A stretch of DNA of 64,000 bases from an uncultured Clostridia bacterium (GCA_947596085.1 CANQEW010000003.1:1-64000), one strand, 5' to 3'. Counted from the stretch's first letter, positions 18,976-27,043 are shown. Made by a program: numbers and translations. The notes: generated from the letters alone by a model not told the origin.

Positions 18976-19000
18976 TCATACCCGGGGAGGTAACTATGCC

Positions 19001-19834
19001 ATGTTTGTCGGGAACGAGAGCGCCGATCTGCGCCTGATGCTGGTCGACAGCGCCCAGTGCTTCCACTGGTCGCTGCTGGGGGACGGGAGTTTTGCCGCCG
19101 TCGTGGCGGGCAGGCCCGTGCGGCTGTGGCGCGACGAGCGCGGCGTTCAGGCCGAGGGCGGCATGGACGCGCTCGCGCTGCGCCGCTACCTGGACCTCGA
19201 CCGGGACTACGCGGCGCTGGCGGCGGAGTACGCTCACATCCCGGCGGCGCGGCGGGCCATCGAGCTGTATCCGGGGTTGCGCGTGCTCAATCAGCCCGCG
19301 TGGGAGGCGCTGGTGGCGTTCATCCTCTCCGCGAACAATAACGTGGGGCGCATCCGCGGCCTGGTGGACGGCTTGAGCCGCGCCCTCGGCCCGGAGTTTG
19401 AGATCGGCGGGCGGACGTTTCACGGCATCCCCTCGCCCGCGGCGCTGCTGGACTGCGAGGAGGAGGAGCTGCGCGCGCTGGGCGCGGGCTATCGCGCGCC
19501 GTTTCTGATCGGCAGCGCACTGACGGTGGCCGAGGGCTTTCCCCTCGACGAGCTGGGGACGATGGACTACGAGGAGGCCCACGAGCTGCTCGCCGAGCTG
19601 CCGGGCGTGGGGGACAAGGTGGCCGACTGCGTGCTGCTGTTCGGCTGCGGACAGGCGTCGGCGTTTCCGGTGGACGTGTGGGTGGAGCGGCTGCTCAAGT
19701 GCTGGTTCGGCATCGACTGCGGCGGCAGCCGCGCGCGGATGGCGCGCGCCGCCCGCGAACGGCTGGGCGCGCACGCGGGACTTTTGCAGCAGTTCCTGTT
19801 TCACGCCGCGCGGATGGGGGATATGGAACTGTAA
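19001..19834 (+). CDS. HhH-GPD DNA glycosylase, OGG1-like
   Basis: 277 aa. It has an N-terminal OGG-type beta domain (LVDSAQCFHWSLLGDGSFAAVV), then the helix-hairpin-helix ELPGVGDKVADCVLLFG with the catalytic lysine (GDK) and, 18 residues on, the aspartate in FPVDVWVER. This is the bifunctional glycosylase/AP-lyase arrangement expected for 8-oxoguanine or 3-methyladenine removal. The frame is open back to 18938, but that start would overlap the rpmA terminator; GGGGAGG at 18984-18990 supports ATG 19001. An ATG at 18996 is out of frame. No promoter is evident, so read-through from rpmA is possible. Confidence 0.88.
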   Translation: MFVGNESADLRLMLVDSAQCFHWSLLGDGSFAAVVAGRPVRLWRDERGVQAEGGMDALALRRYLDLDRDYAALAAEYAHIPAARRAIELYPGLRVLNQPAWEALVAFILSANNNVGRIRGLVDGLSRALGPEFEIGGRTFHGIPSPAALLDCEEEELRALGAGYRAPFLIGSALTVAEGFPLDELGTMDYEEAHELLAELPGVGDKVADCVLLFGCGQASAFPVDVWVERLLKCWFGIDCGGSRARMARAARERLGAHAGLLQQFLFHAARMGDMEL

Positions 19835-19888
19835 AATGACGTATGGGATAAAATGCAGTACGCGAAATACATAGATAGGATGAGTGTT

Positions 19889-20518
19889 ATGTTTGGATTG
19901 AAGAAAAAACTCGGAGGGGAAATAGGATTTCTTCACCTAGAGAAGTTTTGGTATGATTGTTCTTCGTTGGAGCAGAATAAGCTGCAGCATTATGCAAGCC
20001 AAAATCTGACAACGGGTGCGAGACATTCAACTCTTACGCAAGGCACAATAACAGGTAGTTCAATAACTCCTTTAAAATTTTTGATAGGGATGCTCACCTA
20101 TGCGGAATCTGATAAACAATATGTGCTGTGTGACAAACTCATAAAACACGCTGAATTATCTTTTGGGAAGGCATCCCTTGTGGATCAACATTTCTTTCTT
20201 CAAACTGCGGCAGAAGTATACTACAAGCAACGTGAAATACGCGAAGATGCAATCGAGTTATGTGAGAAATATTGTCAACGCGATATTGACCTATTTCCCA
20301 AATATAAAAGTCCGCTTATTAAGGATATTGGGGTTTTACCCAACATCAAAACCTTTCAACGACTTGCAATCTTATATGAAAAGCGCGGTGATTATACATC
20401 GGCGATTCAGGTTTGTAAATTAGCTCTAAAGTATGGTTTGTCGGATGGCACACAGAGCGGTTATGAAGGTCGTATGAAGAAGCTCGAAAAAAAAACAACA
20501 ATCTACTATATAAACTAA
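19889..20518 (+). CDS. AT-rich orphan gene, helical repeat protein of unknown function
   Basis: 209 aa from MFGLKKKLGGEIGFLHLEKFWYDC, with AGGA 7 nt before it; in-frame starts at 19880 and 19853 exist but have poorer ribosome sites. The second half (about 90-200) is helical and TPR-like, for example FQRLAILYEKRGDYTSAIQVCKLALKYGL. No catalytic motif, signal peptide or membrane segment was seen. The DNA is strikingly AT-rich, with A/T-ending codons, unlike every neighbour, which points to recent acquisition. A 36-bp palindrome closes it. No integrase or repeats flank it, so how it arrived is unknown. Confidence 0.75.
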   Translation: MFGLKKKLGGEIGFLHLEKFWYDCSSLEQNKLQHYASQNLTTGARHSTLTQGTITGSSITPLKFLIGMLTYAESDKQYVLCDKLIKHAELSFGKASLVDQHFFLQTAAEVYYKQREIREDAIELCEKYCQRDIDLFPKYKSPLIKDIGVLPNIKTFQRLAILYEKRGDYTSAIQVCKLALKYGLSDGTQSGYEGRMKKLEKKTTIYYIN

Positions 20519-20553
20519 AAGCTGAGGAAACATGATGGTAGAAAAGAGTATTA

Positions 20554-20589
20554 TTTTTCATCGAGAATCTGCAGATTCTCGATGAAAAA
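20554..20589. terminator. 36-bp perfect palindrome, bidirectional terminator
   Basis: 18-bp arms (20554-20571 and 20572-20589) meet without a gap and end in TTTTT/AAAAA. It lies between the convergent AT-rich gene and the ruvX operon, so it can terminate both. It is AT-rich like the orphan gene and may have come with it. Confidence 0.8.
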
Positions 20590-20605
20590 AATCAATCAAA
20601 AAGCC

Positions 20606-21376
20606 TCAATCCTCGTCCGCTTCCGCGATCTCCAGGTACTTTTCGAAGGCCTCGTTCAGTTCCTCCTCGGATTCGATGGTGGTGTAGAAGTCGTTGCCGT
20701 CTTCGTCCTGCTCGATGCGCATGATGACCAGCTCATCCTCCTCCACGTCCTCCATGGGCTCGGCGGGGGCCAGGCAGATGTACACCTTGCCCTTGTGCTC
20801 CAGCGTCATCAGGTGCTCGAAGCGCACCTCGTTGCCGTCGTCGTCCACCAGCTCCACGATGTTCTCCGCGTCCAGCTCCATGTCCTGTTTTTCGAATTCC
20901 TTCTCGCTCATATGCCAAACCTCGCTTTGAAATAGACTCTTCTTGTGATTCCCGGAGGGTGCGTCCTTCCAGCCGCCCGCGTCCAGAAAGGTCTGCAGAA
21001 TGCAGGTGGCGGCCAGCTTGTCCACCACTTCCTTGCGCTTCGCGCGCCGCACGTCGGCTTCGAGCAGCACGCCCGTGGCGAGCTTCGTGGTCAGCCGCTC
21101 GTCCTGATAGCGCACCTCGCAGCCCATCGAGGCGAGCAACTCGCCCATTCTGCGCGCGCGCTCCGCCTGAAAGCCGGACGATCCGTCCATGTTCAGCGGC
21201 AGCCCGCAGAGCACGCGCCGCGTCTCATAGCGGTCGCACAGCTCCAACACCCGCGCCGCGTCCTGCCTGCGGCCCTTGCAGAAGATCGTCTCCACGCCCT
21301 GCGCGGTGAGATCCAGCGGGTCGGAGACGGCCACGCCGATGCGCTTTTCGCCCACGTCCAGGCAGATCACCCGCAT
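20606..21376 (-). CDS. ruvX: RuvX/YqgF Holliday-junction resolvase-like protein fused to a DUF1292 domain
   Basis: 256 aa from ATG 21376, 2 nt after the reductase stop. Residues 1-138 are YqgF/RuvX: MRVICLDVGEKRIGVAVSD with the metal-binding aspartate, the glutamate-type motif in CGLPLNMDG, and DERLTTKLA. The family normally ends about here. Instead the frame continues through WKDAPSGNHKKSLFQSEVWH into a complete DUF1292 protein (MSEKEFEKQDMELDAENIVELVDDDGNEVRFEH), an acidic small protein usually encoded by the next gene. GCGAGG precedes an internal ATG at 20911, so the 101-aa DUF1292 protein (20606-20911) could also be made separately. YqgF acts in 16S rRNA end processing and possibly on junction DNA. 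Confidence 0.88.
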   Translation of the reverse strand: MRVICLDVGEKRIGVAVSDPLDLTAQGVETIFCKGRRQDAARVLELCDRYETRRVLCGLPLNMDGSSGFQAERARRMGELLASMGCEVRYQDERLTTKLATGVLLEADVRRAKRKEVVDKLAATCILQTFLDAGGWKDAPSGNHKKSLFQSEVWHMSEKEFEKQDMELDAENIVELVDDDGNEVRFEHLMTLEHKGKVYICLAPAEPMEDVEEDELVIMRIEQDEDGNDFYTTIESEEELNEAFEKYLEIAEADED

Positions 21377-21378
21377 GC

Positions 21379-22314
21379 TCACACCACCTTGATGCAGAAC
21401 TGCGGGCACACCCGCGCGCAGTAGCCGCAGAACACGCACTTGGATGAATCGATCCGCGCCCGGCCGTCCACGATGGAGATCGCGCGCTGATGGCAACGCT
21501 CGGCGCAGCGGCCGCAGCCCTCGCAGTAGTCGTGCACCATCATCTCGCGCCGGCGGCCGCGCAGCGCGTCCATGGGAGCGGCGTCGCCCTCGGCGATGGC
21601 GACGTTGGCGTCAATTTCGGCCGCGCTCTGCATGCCCACGGCCACGCTGTCGATCAGCGGCGAGGTGAGCGCGTACTCCATGGCCTCGCGGTTGCTGGCG
21701 ATCAGATGGCCGCCGCCCAAAGGCTTCATGGCAAACACGCCGATGCCGTACTCCCGGGCGAGGGCTACCGCCGATTCCATGTCCTCCCGCGAGCCGTCGC
21801 GGATGCCCACGCCGCCCAGATTCAGGATCGGATGCACCACGCGGATCGCCGGGAAGCGCACGCAGGCGCGCACACAGCCCGCGTAGTGGGTGCTCGCACC
21901 CACCGCGCCAATGCGGCCCAGCGCGCGTTGTTCCTCCAAAAAGTCGAGCGCCTCCTCATGGCCGCGCAGCGTGTACAGGGATTCCTGCTCGTGCAGCATG
22001 AAGAGGTCGATGTACTCGCGGTCGACACCGCGAAAGGCCCGCTCCAGCGCGGCGCGCGCGGTGGCGCGGTCGTAGCAGTAGGCCTTTGTGCTGATCACAT
22101 AGTCCGGCGCCTTGCGCAATGCCAAGCGAATGTGGGGGTAGGTTTCATACAGATCCGCCGTGTCCAGAAAGCGCACGCCCCGTTCGTAGGCGTACACCAG
22201 CAGTTCCGCGCCGCGCTCGGGGGACATGTTGCGCTGCAGCGGGGACATGGTCAGCGTGCCGAAGCAGAGCTTCGATACGGACAGCCCCGAGCCGCCCAGT
22301 CGAACGGATCGCAT
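21379..22314 (-). CDS. Aldo/keto reductase with C-terminal ferredoxin domain
   Basis: 311 aa. The TIM-barrel aldo/keto reductase part carries the tetrad residues Asp51 and Tyr56 (FLDTADLYE), Lys77 (STKAY) and His in LFMLHEQES. After about residue 265 come two 4Fe-4S motifs, CEGCGRCAERC and CVFCGYCARVC, which single-domain reductases lack. This group is common in anaerobes; the substrate is unknown. It is inserted between ireB and ruvX, genes usually contiguous in Firmicutes, and overlaps the ireB stop by one base (TAATG), so it is translated with them. Confidence 0.92.
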   Translation of the reverse strand: MRSVRLGGSGLSVSKLCFGTLTMSPLQRNMSPERGAELLVYAYERGVRFLDTADLYETYPHIRLALRKAPDYVISTKAYCYDRATARAALERAFRGVDREYIDLFMLHEQESLYTLRGHEEALDFLEEQRALGRIGAVGASTHYAGCVRACVRFPAIRVVHPILNLGGVGIRDGSREDMESAVALAREYGIGVFAMKPLGGGHLIASNREAMEYALTSPLIDSVAVGMQSAAEIDANVAIAEGDAAPMDALRGRRREMMVHDYCEGCGRCAERCHQRAISIVDGRARIDSSKCVFCGYCARVCPQFCIKVV

Positions 22315-22580
22315 TATTTCTTGTCGTGCTCCACTACGTAGAAGCGCACAAACTCCTCCAACAACTCATCTCGCTCGAGCCTGCGGATCAGCGAGCGCGC
22401 GTTGTTGTAGCTGGTGATGTAGGTCGGATCGCCGGAGATGATGTAGCCGACCAACTGGAGGATGGGATCGTGTCCCTTGGCCTTCAGCGCCTGATACACA
22501 TGCTCAATGATCTCCGCGGCGGATTCCGGCGCGTTTGAAGGCAGACGGAAGTTTTGGGTCTCTCCCAAGCGATTATTCAT
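22314..22580 (-). CDS. ireB: IreB family regulatory phosphoprotein (YrzL)
   Basis: 88 aa, the family's length. [14 protein letters not shown] and [45 protein letters not shown] are diagnostic. In Enterococcus, IreB is a substrate of the IreK Ser/Thr kinase that tunes cephalosporin resistance; here the role is unproven. It is the first gene of the minus-strand ireB-reductase-ruvX operon. Confidence 0.95.
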   Translation of the reverse strand: MNNRLGETQNFRLPSNAPESAAEIIEHVYQALKAKGHDPILQLVGYIISGDPTYITSYNNARSLIRRLERDELLEEFVRFYVVEHDKK

Positions 22581-22616
22581 AGCACGCCGCCCTCCCTTCG
22601 AACATAGACACCGGTT

Positions 22617-22645
22617 ATTATATCACACCTAATCGGGAAATTCAA
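22617..22645 (-). promoter_or_regulatory. ireB operon promoter
   Basis: Minus strand TTGAAT (22640-22645), 17 bp, TATAAT (22617-22622). It overlaps nothing, but abuts the stop of the upstream transporter gene. Confidence 0.8.
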
Positions 22646-23746
22646 TCATTTTTGCGCTTTTTCTGAAAATATACCGAAATTATTGTTGAGCGCCGCGCGC
22701 GGTTCGACGGCGTCGTTGCGCTGCACGCAGGCCCGATAGAGGCAGCGGGCGGCCATCAGCGCGGGCAGGGCGAACAGCAGACCCGCGACACCGGAGATTT
22801 CCGCGCCCGCGAACAGCGCGAGCAGAACCACCGCCGGTGAGAAGCCCGTGACGCTGCCCATTACCCGCGGCGAGATCACCATGCCGTCGATCTGCTGCAC
22901 GCCCAGCAGGACGGCCAGCGTCAGCAGCGCGCGCTCCCAGCCGGCGCTCAGCGCCGACACCACGGCCGGGACTCCACCCAGGAAAGGGCCGAGGTAGGGG
23001 ACTACGTTCAGCGCGCCCACGAGCAATCCCAGAAGCGGCGCGCCCGGCAGGCCGATCAGAAGGAACCCCAGTGCCGCCAGCGCGCCCACCGCCAGCGAGA
23101 TGGCCGCCTGTCCGCGCAGGTAGAGCTTCAAATCCCGCAGCAGCATGTTGCCCGCGCGCACGGCAACCCTGCGCCAGCGCAGCGGCACGAGAAGCTCGAG
23201 CCGCAGCAGAACGCGGTCCCGATCCGCCAGATAGAAGCAGCTCATGGCGGCCATCAGCGCGAAGCGGTACACCCGCCCGCCGAATCCGGCGATCCATGCC
23301 GCCGCGCGGCGCGCCGCCTCCGCCAGCGCGCCGTCCATGGCCGAGAAATCGAACTCGGGAAGCGCCAGCCCGGGCACGCGCCGCCGAAGGCGCTCCGCCA
23401 GCGCAACGAGCAGCGACTGCAGGCGTTCGATGCCCTCGGGCAGCAGCTTGGCCAGCGCCGCGAACTGTCTCGCCAGCGCGGGGAGCAGCAGCGCCGCCAG
23501 CCCCAGCAGCGCGCCCGCCGCGAGCGCCAACGTCAATCCCGCCGCCGCAGGGCGCGGGAAATGGCGCTCCATCCGGCGCATGAGCGGCGACAGCAGAAAC
23601 GCGATCACCGCGCCGCCGAAGGCGATGCCGATGAGCTCCGCCAGCACGCCGCCCCAGAGCGCGCAGGCGGCGGCGACGGCGAGGATCAACAGGATGGCGC
23701 GGCCCAGCTTTTCGGGGCGCCCACTCCATGGATTCGTAAGCTGCAC
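22646..23746 (-). CDS. AI-2E family transporter (PerM/YdiK-like)
   Basis: 366 aa, with about eight membrane segments. Conserved family features are present: the GIAFGGAVIAFLLSPLMRRMER entry, the amphipathic stretch in the middle (ALAEAARRAAAWIAG), and NVVPYLGPFLGGVPAVVSAL followed by QQIDGMVISPRVMG. Members export small molecules or ions; AI-2 transport is a name inherited from one member. It is followed immediately by the ireB promoter. Confidence 0.9.
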   Translation of the reverse strand: MQLTNPWSGRPEKLGRAILLILAVAAACALWGGVLAELIGIAFGGAVIAFLLSPLMRRMERHFPRPAAAGLTLALAAGALLGLAALLLPALARQFAALAKLLPEGIERLQSLLVALAERLRRRVPGLALPEFDFSAMDGALAEAARRAAAWIAGFGGRVYRFALMAAMSCFYLADRDRVLLRLELLVPLRWRRVAVRAGNMLLRDLKLYLRGQAAISLAVGALAALGFLLIGLPGAPLLGLLVGALNVVPYLGPFLGGVPAVVSALSAGWERALLTLAVLLGVQQIDGMVISPRVMGSVTGFSPAVVLLALFAGAEISGVAGLLFALPALMAARCLYRACVQRNDAVEPRAALNNNFGIFSEKAQK

Positions 23747-23773
23747 GCGAACACTTCCGTTCTTCTGGAATAA

Positions 23774-23792
23774 GCCCCGCGAAGCGCGGGGC
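23774..23792 (-). terminator. GC-rich hairpin after the mini membrane-protein gene
   Basis: GCCCCGCG/CGCGGGGC perfect 8-bp stem with a 3-nt loop. Only a weak CTTATT follows on the minus strand, so termination efficiency is uncertain. Confidence 0.5.
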
Positions 23793-23797
23793 CGGGT

Positions 23798-23968
23798 TCA
23801 AAGCTTCCTTGCGATTTCGTCGGTCTTTCGGGTGAGCCAGCGGCCCGTGCGCCGGATCTGCTGGTTCCATCTGCGCTCCGTCTGCCAGTTCATCACGCCG
23901 AACATGGTGGCCGCCATGCCGCCGACGATCATGCCCGTCATCAGTCCCCGCATCATGCCATGTCTCAT
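23798..23968 (-). CDS. 56-aa membrane-associated mini protein
   Basis: Found by translating below the usual length cutoff. It begins MRHGMMRGLMTGMIVGGMAA, a methionine/glycine-rich hydrophobic helix, then NWQTERRWNQQIRRTG and a basic tail ending KTDEIARKL. The layout (one short helix, charged helical tail) resembles YtxH-type small proteins. The ATG overlaps the stop of the PRC-barrel gene (ATGA), so it is translationally coupled. Function unknown. Confidence 0.65.
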   Translation of the reverse strand: MRHGMMRGLMTGMIVGGMAATMFGVMNWQTERRWNQQIRRTGRWLTRKTDEIARKL

Positions 23969-24426
23969 GGTTCTTCCTCCTCACTGTCCGTTTCCTGCGC
24001 CGCGTCCAACACGATTACGACGGATTGCTCCGGTTGCACCGAATACCGCTCGATGCGCGCGCGTCCGGCGCTCAGATCGTCCCAGAACCCGCGCGTGAGC
24101 TCCAGCGCGCGCACCTGAAAGCTCATCTCGTCCAGCTCCGCGCCCACGATCGCGCCCATGCGCTCCCCGGCGGCGCTCACCGCGCGCAGAAACAGCGGCC
24201 GGGCATCGCATCTCCGGCGGACGCCGCGTCCATCGGAGAGCACCGCCACCTCGCCGATCATGCCCAGCTGTTCGGCCGGGATGTAGCGCGTGCCCCGCAG
24301 GCCGCCGTCCACCCAGATGCCGTCGAGCCGCGCCAGGTCCTCCGAGAGCTCCGCCTGCACCAGCCGCCCGATCTTCTGCCGCTGGCAGAGCACCGGCATG
24401 CCGCTCAGATTCCTCAACTTTCGCAT
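23965..24426 (-). CDS. PRC-barrel domain protein
   Basis: 153 aa. Two PRC-barrel-like segments are visible: LSGMPVLCQRQKIGRLVQAELSEDLARLDGIWVD (about 8-42) and VSAAGERMGAIVGAELDEMSFQVRALELTRGF (about 83-114). The tail is acidic (ETDSEEEEP). PRC barrels occur in RimM, photosynthetic and sporulation (YlmC/YmxH) proteins; the present one best fits the small Firmicutes sporulation-associated type, but this is tentative. It is coupled to the mini membrane protein by a 4-bp overlap. Confidence 0.75.
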   Translation of the reverse strand: MRKLRNLSGMPVLCQRQKIGRLVQAELSEDLARLDGIWVDGGLRGTRYIPAEQLGMIGEVAVLSDGRGVRRRCDARPLFLRAVSAAGERMGAIVGAELDEMSFQVRALELTRGFWDDLSAGRARIERYSVQPEQSVVIVLDAAQETDSEEEEP

Positions 24427-24730
24427 GCCGCCGCCTCCGTTCGCGTCGAATTCGACCGTCCACAGTTTGCGCGGCGCATGGCCGATTGTTGCGCACCAAT
24501 ATTTTGCTGGAATTTTTCCAATCTATTTTGTAAATATGAAACAAAATTGATAATAGACATGAATGTGAAATAATATTCAAAATTTAGACATGATTTTGAC
24601 AAACTTTTACGATATGGTAGAAGCCAGATGAGCATCAAAAAGGTTTATTTCCAAAACGGATTGCAATACGGATGGAATGAACTTAAATCGAGAAGGATGA
24701 AGGGCGCACGGAGGAGACGGAGGTGTCCAC
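24427..24730 (+). promoter_or_regulatory. AT-rich intergenic region with response-regulator promoter and direct repeats
   Basis: No gene is seen in these 304 bp. A candidate promoter is TTGACA (24596-24601), 16 bp, TAGAAG (24618-24623). TAGACATGA occurs twice as a direct repeat (24554-24562 and 24585-24593), 31 bp apart, the second ending 2 bp before the -35 box. A second candidate is TTGATA (24547-24552), 18 bp, TAATAT (24571-24576). Confidence 0.5.
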
Positions 24731-25441
24731 ATGGAGAATAAACGCGCAGGCTATCGCATCCTCGTGGCGGACGACGATCCGCGCGTGCATGAGCAGCTCC
24801 GCGCGCACTTTCAGCGAGAGGAGTTTCAGATGCACTCCGCCTACGACGGTGAGGCGGCGCTGGAGCTCGCGCGCCAGCTCCGCCCGGACGCGCTGGTTCT
24901 CGACGTGCTGATGCCGAAGATGGACGGGCTGATGGTCTGCCGCGAGCTGCGCAAGGAGTCGAACGTGCCCATCATCATGTTGAGCGCCAAGGCGGAGGAG
25001 TTCGACCGTCTGCTGGGCCTGGAGCTCGGCGCGGACGACTATATTACCAAGCCCTTCAGCGGACGCGAGGTGGTGGTGCGCATCAAGGCGGTGCTGCGCC
25101 GCCTGCACGACGCGGTGGGTGAGCGGAGCGAAAGCCATCTGGTCGTGGCCAATCTGGACATCGACCTGAACGCCTACCAGGTGAAGGTCGGCGGCGAGGT
25201 GGTGCCCTGCACCCCCAAGGAGATCGAAATTCTGTGGACGCTGGCCAGCAACCCCGGCATGGTGTTCAGCCGGGAACACCTGCTTCAGAGCATCTGGGGC
25301 TACGATTATCTGGGCGATACCCGTGCGGTGGACAGCCACATCAAGCGCATTCGCGCGAAGCTTTGCAGCGCGGGAAACGGCTGGGACATCCGCACCGTCT
25401 GGGGCGTGGGCTACCGCTTTGAGACGGTGGCCGATGCCTGA
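24731..25441 (+). CDS. OmpR/PhoB family response regulator (orphan)
   Basis: 236 aa. The receiver domain (about 8-122) has the acidic pocket ADDDP (Asp14-16), phospho-acceptor Asp58 (VLDVLMPKMDG), switch Ser in MLSAK and Lys in YITKPFSG. The winged-helix output domain (about 140-232) ends VDSHIKRIRAKL...IRTVWGVGYRFE, the OmpR signature. No histidine kinase gene is adjacent; the next gene is a phosphatase on the other strand. The ribosome site is GGAGGTG. Direct repeats upstream may be its own binding site. Confidence 0.95.
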   Translation: MENKRAGYRILVADDDPRVHEQLRAHFQREEFQMHSAYDGEAALELARQLRPDALVLDVLMPKMDGLMVCRELRKESNVPIIMLSAKAEEFDRLLGLELGADDYITKPFSGREVVVRIKAVLRRLHDAVGERSESHLVVANLDIDLNAYQVKVGGEVVPCTPKEIEILWTLASNPGMVFSREHLLQSIWGYDYLGDTRAVDSHIKRIRAKLCSAGNGWDIRTVWGVGYRFETVADA

Positions 25442-25465
25442 ACCCATACGCATAATTGAGAGAAG

Positions 25466-25491
25466 GCGGAGCCGGTTGCGCTCCGCTTTTT
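25466..25491 (+). terminator. Terminator after the response regulator
   Basis: GCGGAGC/GCTCCGC stem (25466-25472 with 25480-25486), 7-nt loop, T5. It borders the convergent phosphatase gene. Confidence 0.85.
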
Positions 25492-26144
25492 CATTCTTCC
25501 AGCAGAAACGCTTGCAGCGCCTCCACGCTTTCGAAGCAGTGCGCGCCCGCCAGATCGTCCATCTCCTCCCGGCGGCGGAAGCCCCAGGACACCCATGCGG
25601 CGTCGCAGCCGGCGTTGCGCGCGGTGTGCAGATCGACCGCGCTGTCGCCGATGTAGATCGTGCGCGCCGGGGACGCGCCGAACGCCTCCATCATGCGCTT
25701 CGCGGCGGTGGGATCGGGCTTCTTCGGCGTGGTTTCGGATTCGCCCGCCGCGATGTCGTAGAGCCCGGGAAAGTGGATGCGGCAGAGGTTTTGCAGCGCC
25801 TGGTCGAATTTGTTGGAATTGATTCCCACGCGCACGCCCGCGCGCCGCAGCGCGCGCAGCAGCTCCGGGATGCCGGGATAGGGGCGGGTGCGGTCGTTGA
25901 TGTGCTCCCGGTAGCGCGCCTTGAAGTCGGAAAGCACCCGGACGCGCTCGGCCTCGGGCGTGCCCTCGGGCAGCGCGCGCGCGATCAGATTCGCCACGCC
26001 GTTTCCGACAAAGCGGCGCGCTTCGTCCAGCGTGCGCGGAGGAAAGCCGTGCTTTTCGAGCGCGAAATTTACGGCGCTGGAGAGATCCTCCAGCGTGTCG
26101 AGCACCGTTCCGTCCAGATCAAAGATCGCGAGATCGTATTTCAT
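25491..26144 (-). CDS. HAD superfamily phosphatase, phosphoglycolate phosphatase-like
   Basis: 217 aa. HAD motif I is FDLDGTVLDT (nucleophile Asp9, Asp11), motif II is around GINSNK, the lysine is in KKPDPTA, and motif III/IV is IYIGDSAVDLHTARNAG. The helical C1 cap between motifs I and II fits phosphoglycolate phosphatase/Gph-type enzymes. The start at 26144 (MKYDLAIFDLDG) has GGAG upstream; longer in-frame starts pass through the promoter and are rejected. The true substrate is not determinable. Confidence 0.9.
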   Translation of the reverse strand: MKYDLAIFDLDGTVLDTLEDLSSAVNFALEKHGFPPRTLDEARRFVGNGVANLIARALPEGTPEAERVRVLSDFKARYREHINDRTRPYPGIPELLRALRRAGVRVGINSNKFDQALQNLCRIHFPGLYDIAAGESETTPKKPDPTAAKRMMEAFGASPARTIYIGDSAVDLHTARNAGCDAAWVSWGFRRREEMDDLAGAHCFESVEALQAFLLEE

Positions 26145-26177
26145 ATTTTTCAACTCCGTTTTTGCGTTTCGAAAACC

Positions 26178-26206
26178 AATATAGCAGAATGCGCGCGTAA
26201 AAGCAA
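26178..26206 (-). promoter_or_regulatory. HAD phosphatase promoter
   Basis: Minus strand TTGCTT (26201-26206), 17 bp, TATATT (26178-26183). Confidence 0.7.
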
Positions 26207-26235
26207 GCGCGCCCGGGTAGAATTTCCCCATGCGC

Positions 26236-26264
26236 TTGCCAACGTGCCTGCGATATGTTACAAT
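26236..26264 (+). promoter_or_regulatory. Promoter of the methyltransferase-hslO cluster
   Basis: TTGCCA (26236-26241), 17 bp, TACAAT (26259-26264), about 35 bp before the methyltransferase start. Confidence 0.75.
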
Positions 26265-26302
26265 ATAAATGGTATATCAGTGATTTGCGAAGGGTGGAGC
26301 GG

Positions 26303-27043
26303 ATGGAAGCCTACGCGAGCTTCGCGGCGGTCTACGACCGGCTGATGGACGACTTCGACTATCCCGCCTGGGCGGCCTACTACCTCGCGCTGCTGCGCCG
26401 CGCCGGGGTCGAACCGCACGCGCTGTGCGACTGTGCCTGCGGCACGGGTTCGCTGTCGCTGGAGTTCGCGCGGGCGGGCATACAGGTGACCGGCGTGGAC
26501 GTCTCGCCCGAGATGCTGGAGGTCGCCTCCGCCAAGGCGCGATCGGCGGGATTGCAGATTCGCTACGTCTGCCAGGACATGGCGAGGCTGCAGCTTCCGC
26601 GCGGCGTGGACGCGCTCGTCTGCGGCTGCGACGGTGTGAACTACCTGACTACGGACAACCGCGTGCGCGCGTTCTTTCGCGCGGCGCGCGCGGCGCTGCG
26701 GCCCGGCGGCGCGCTGGCCTTCGATGTCTCTTCGCCCCACAAGCTGCGCGACGTGCTGGGGAACGCCTTCTTCGGCGAGGAGCGCGACGACGTGGCCTAC
26801 CTCTGGCAGAATTCGCTGGAGGGGGACGTCGTGACGATGGACTTAACCTTCTTTCTGCGCGAGCCCGACGGCCGCTACCGCCGCGAGGCGGAGGTGCACC
26901 GCCAGCGCGCGCACGATCCCGAGGCGCTCGCGCGAATGCTGGCGGAGTGCGGGTTTGGAAAGATCGAGATATTCGGCGATCAAAGCTTTGCCGCGCCGGG
27001 GCCGGAGGAGATGCGCGTCCACCTGCTCGCCGTGCGCGAATAG
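26303..27043 (+). CDS. Class I SAM-dependent methyltransferase
   Basis: 246 aa. Motif I is LCDCACGTGSLSLEFARAG (glycine-rich SAM loop), the acidic residue ending strand beta2 is in VTGVDVSPEML, and motif II/III lie around CQDMARLQLPRGVDALVCGCDGVNYL. The N-terminal YASFAAVYDRLMDDFDYPAWAAYY is typical of a Firmicutes methyltransferase group next to ribosomal or chaperone genes. The substrate is unknown. The start at 26303 has AGGGTGGAG upstream. It begins a cluster with hslO 12 bp downstream. Confidence 0.88.
   Translation: MEAYASFAAVYDRLMDDFDYPAWAAYYLALLRRAGVEPHALCDCACGTGSLSLEFARAGIQVTGVDVSPEMLEVASAKARSAGLQIRYVCQDMARLQLPRGVDALVCGCDGVNYLTTDNRVRAFFRAARAALRPGGALAFDVSSPHKLRDVLGNAFFGEERDDVAYLWQNSLEGDVVTMDLTFFLREPDGRYRREAEVHRQRAHDPEALARMLAECGFGKIEIFGDQSFAAPGPEEMRVHLLAVRE

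Noticed and set aside
18938-19000. A longer N-terminus for the DNA glycosylase
   Set aside because: It would begin before the rpmA terminator hairpin, and a good ribosome site serves the start at 19001.
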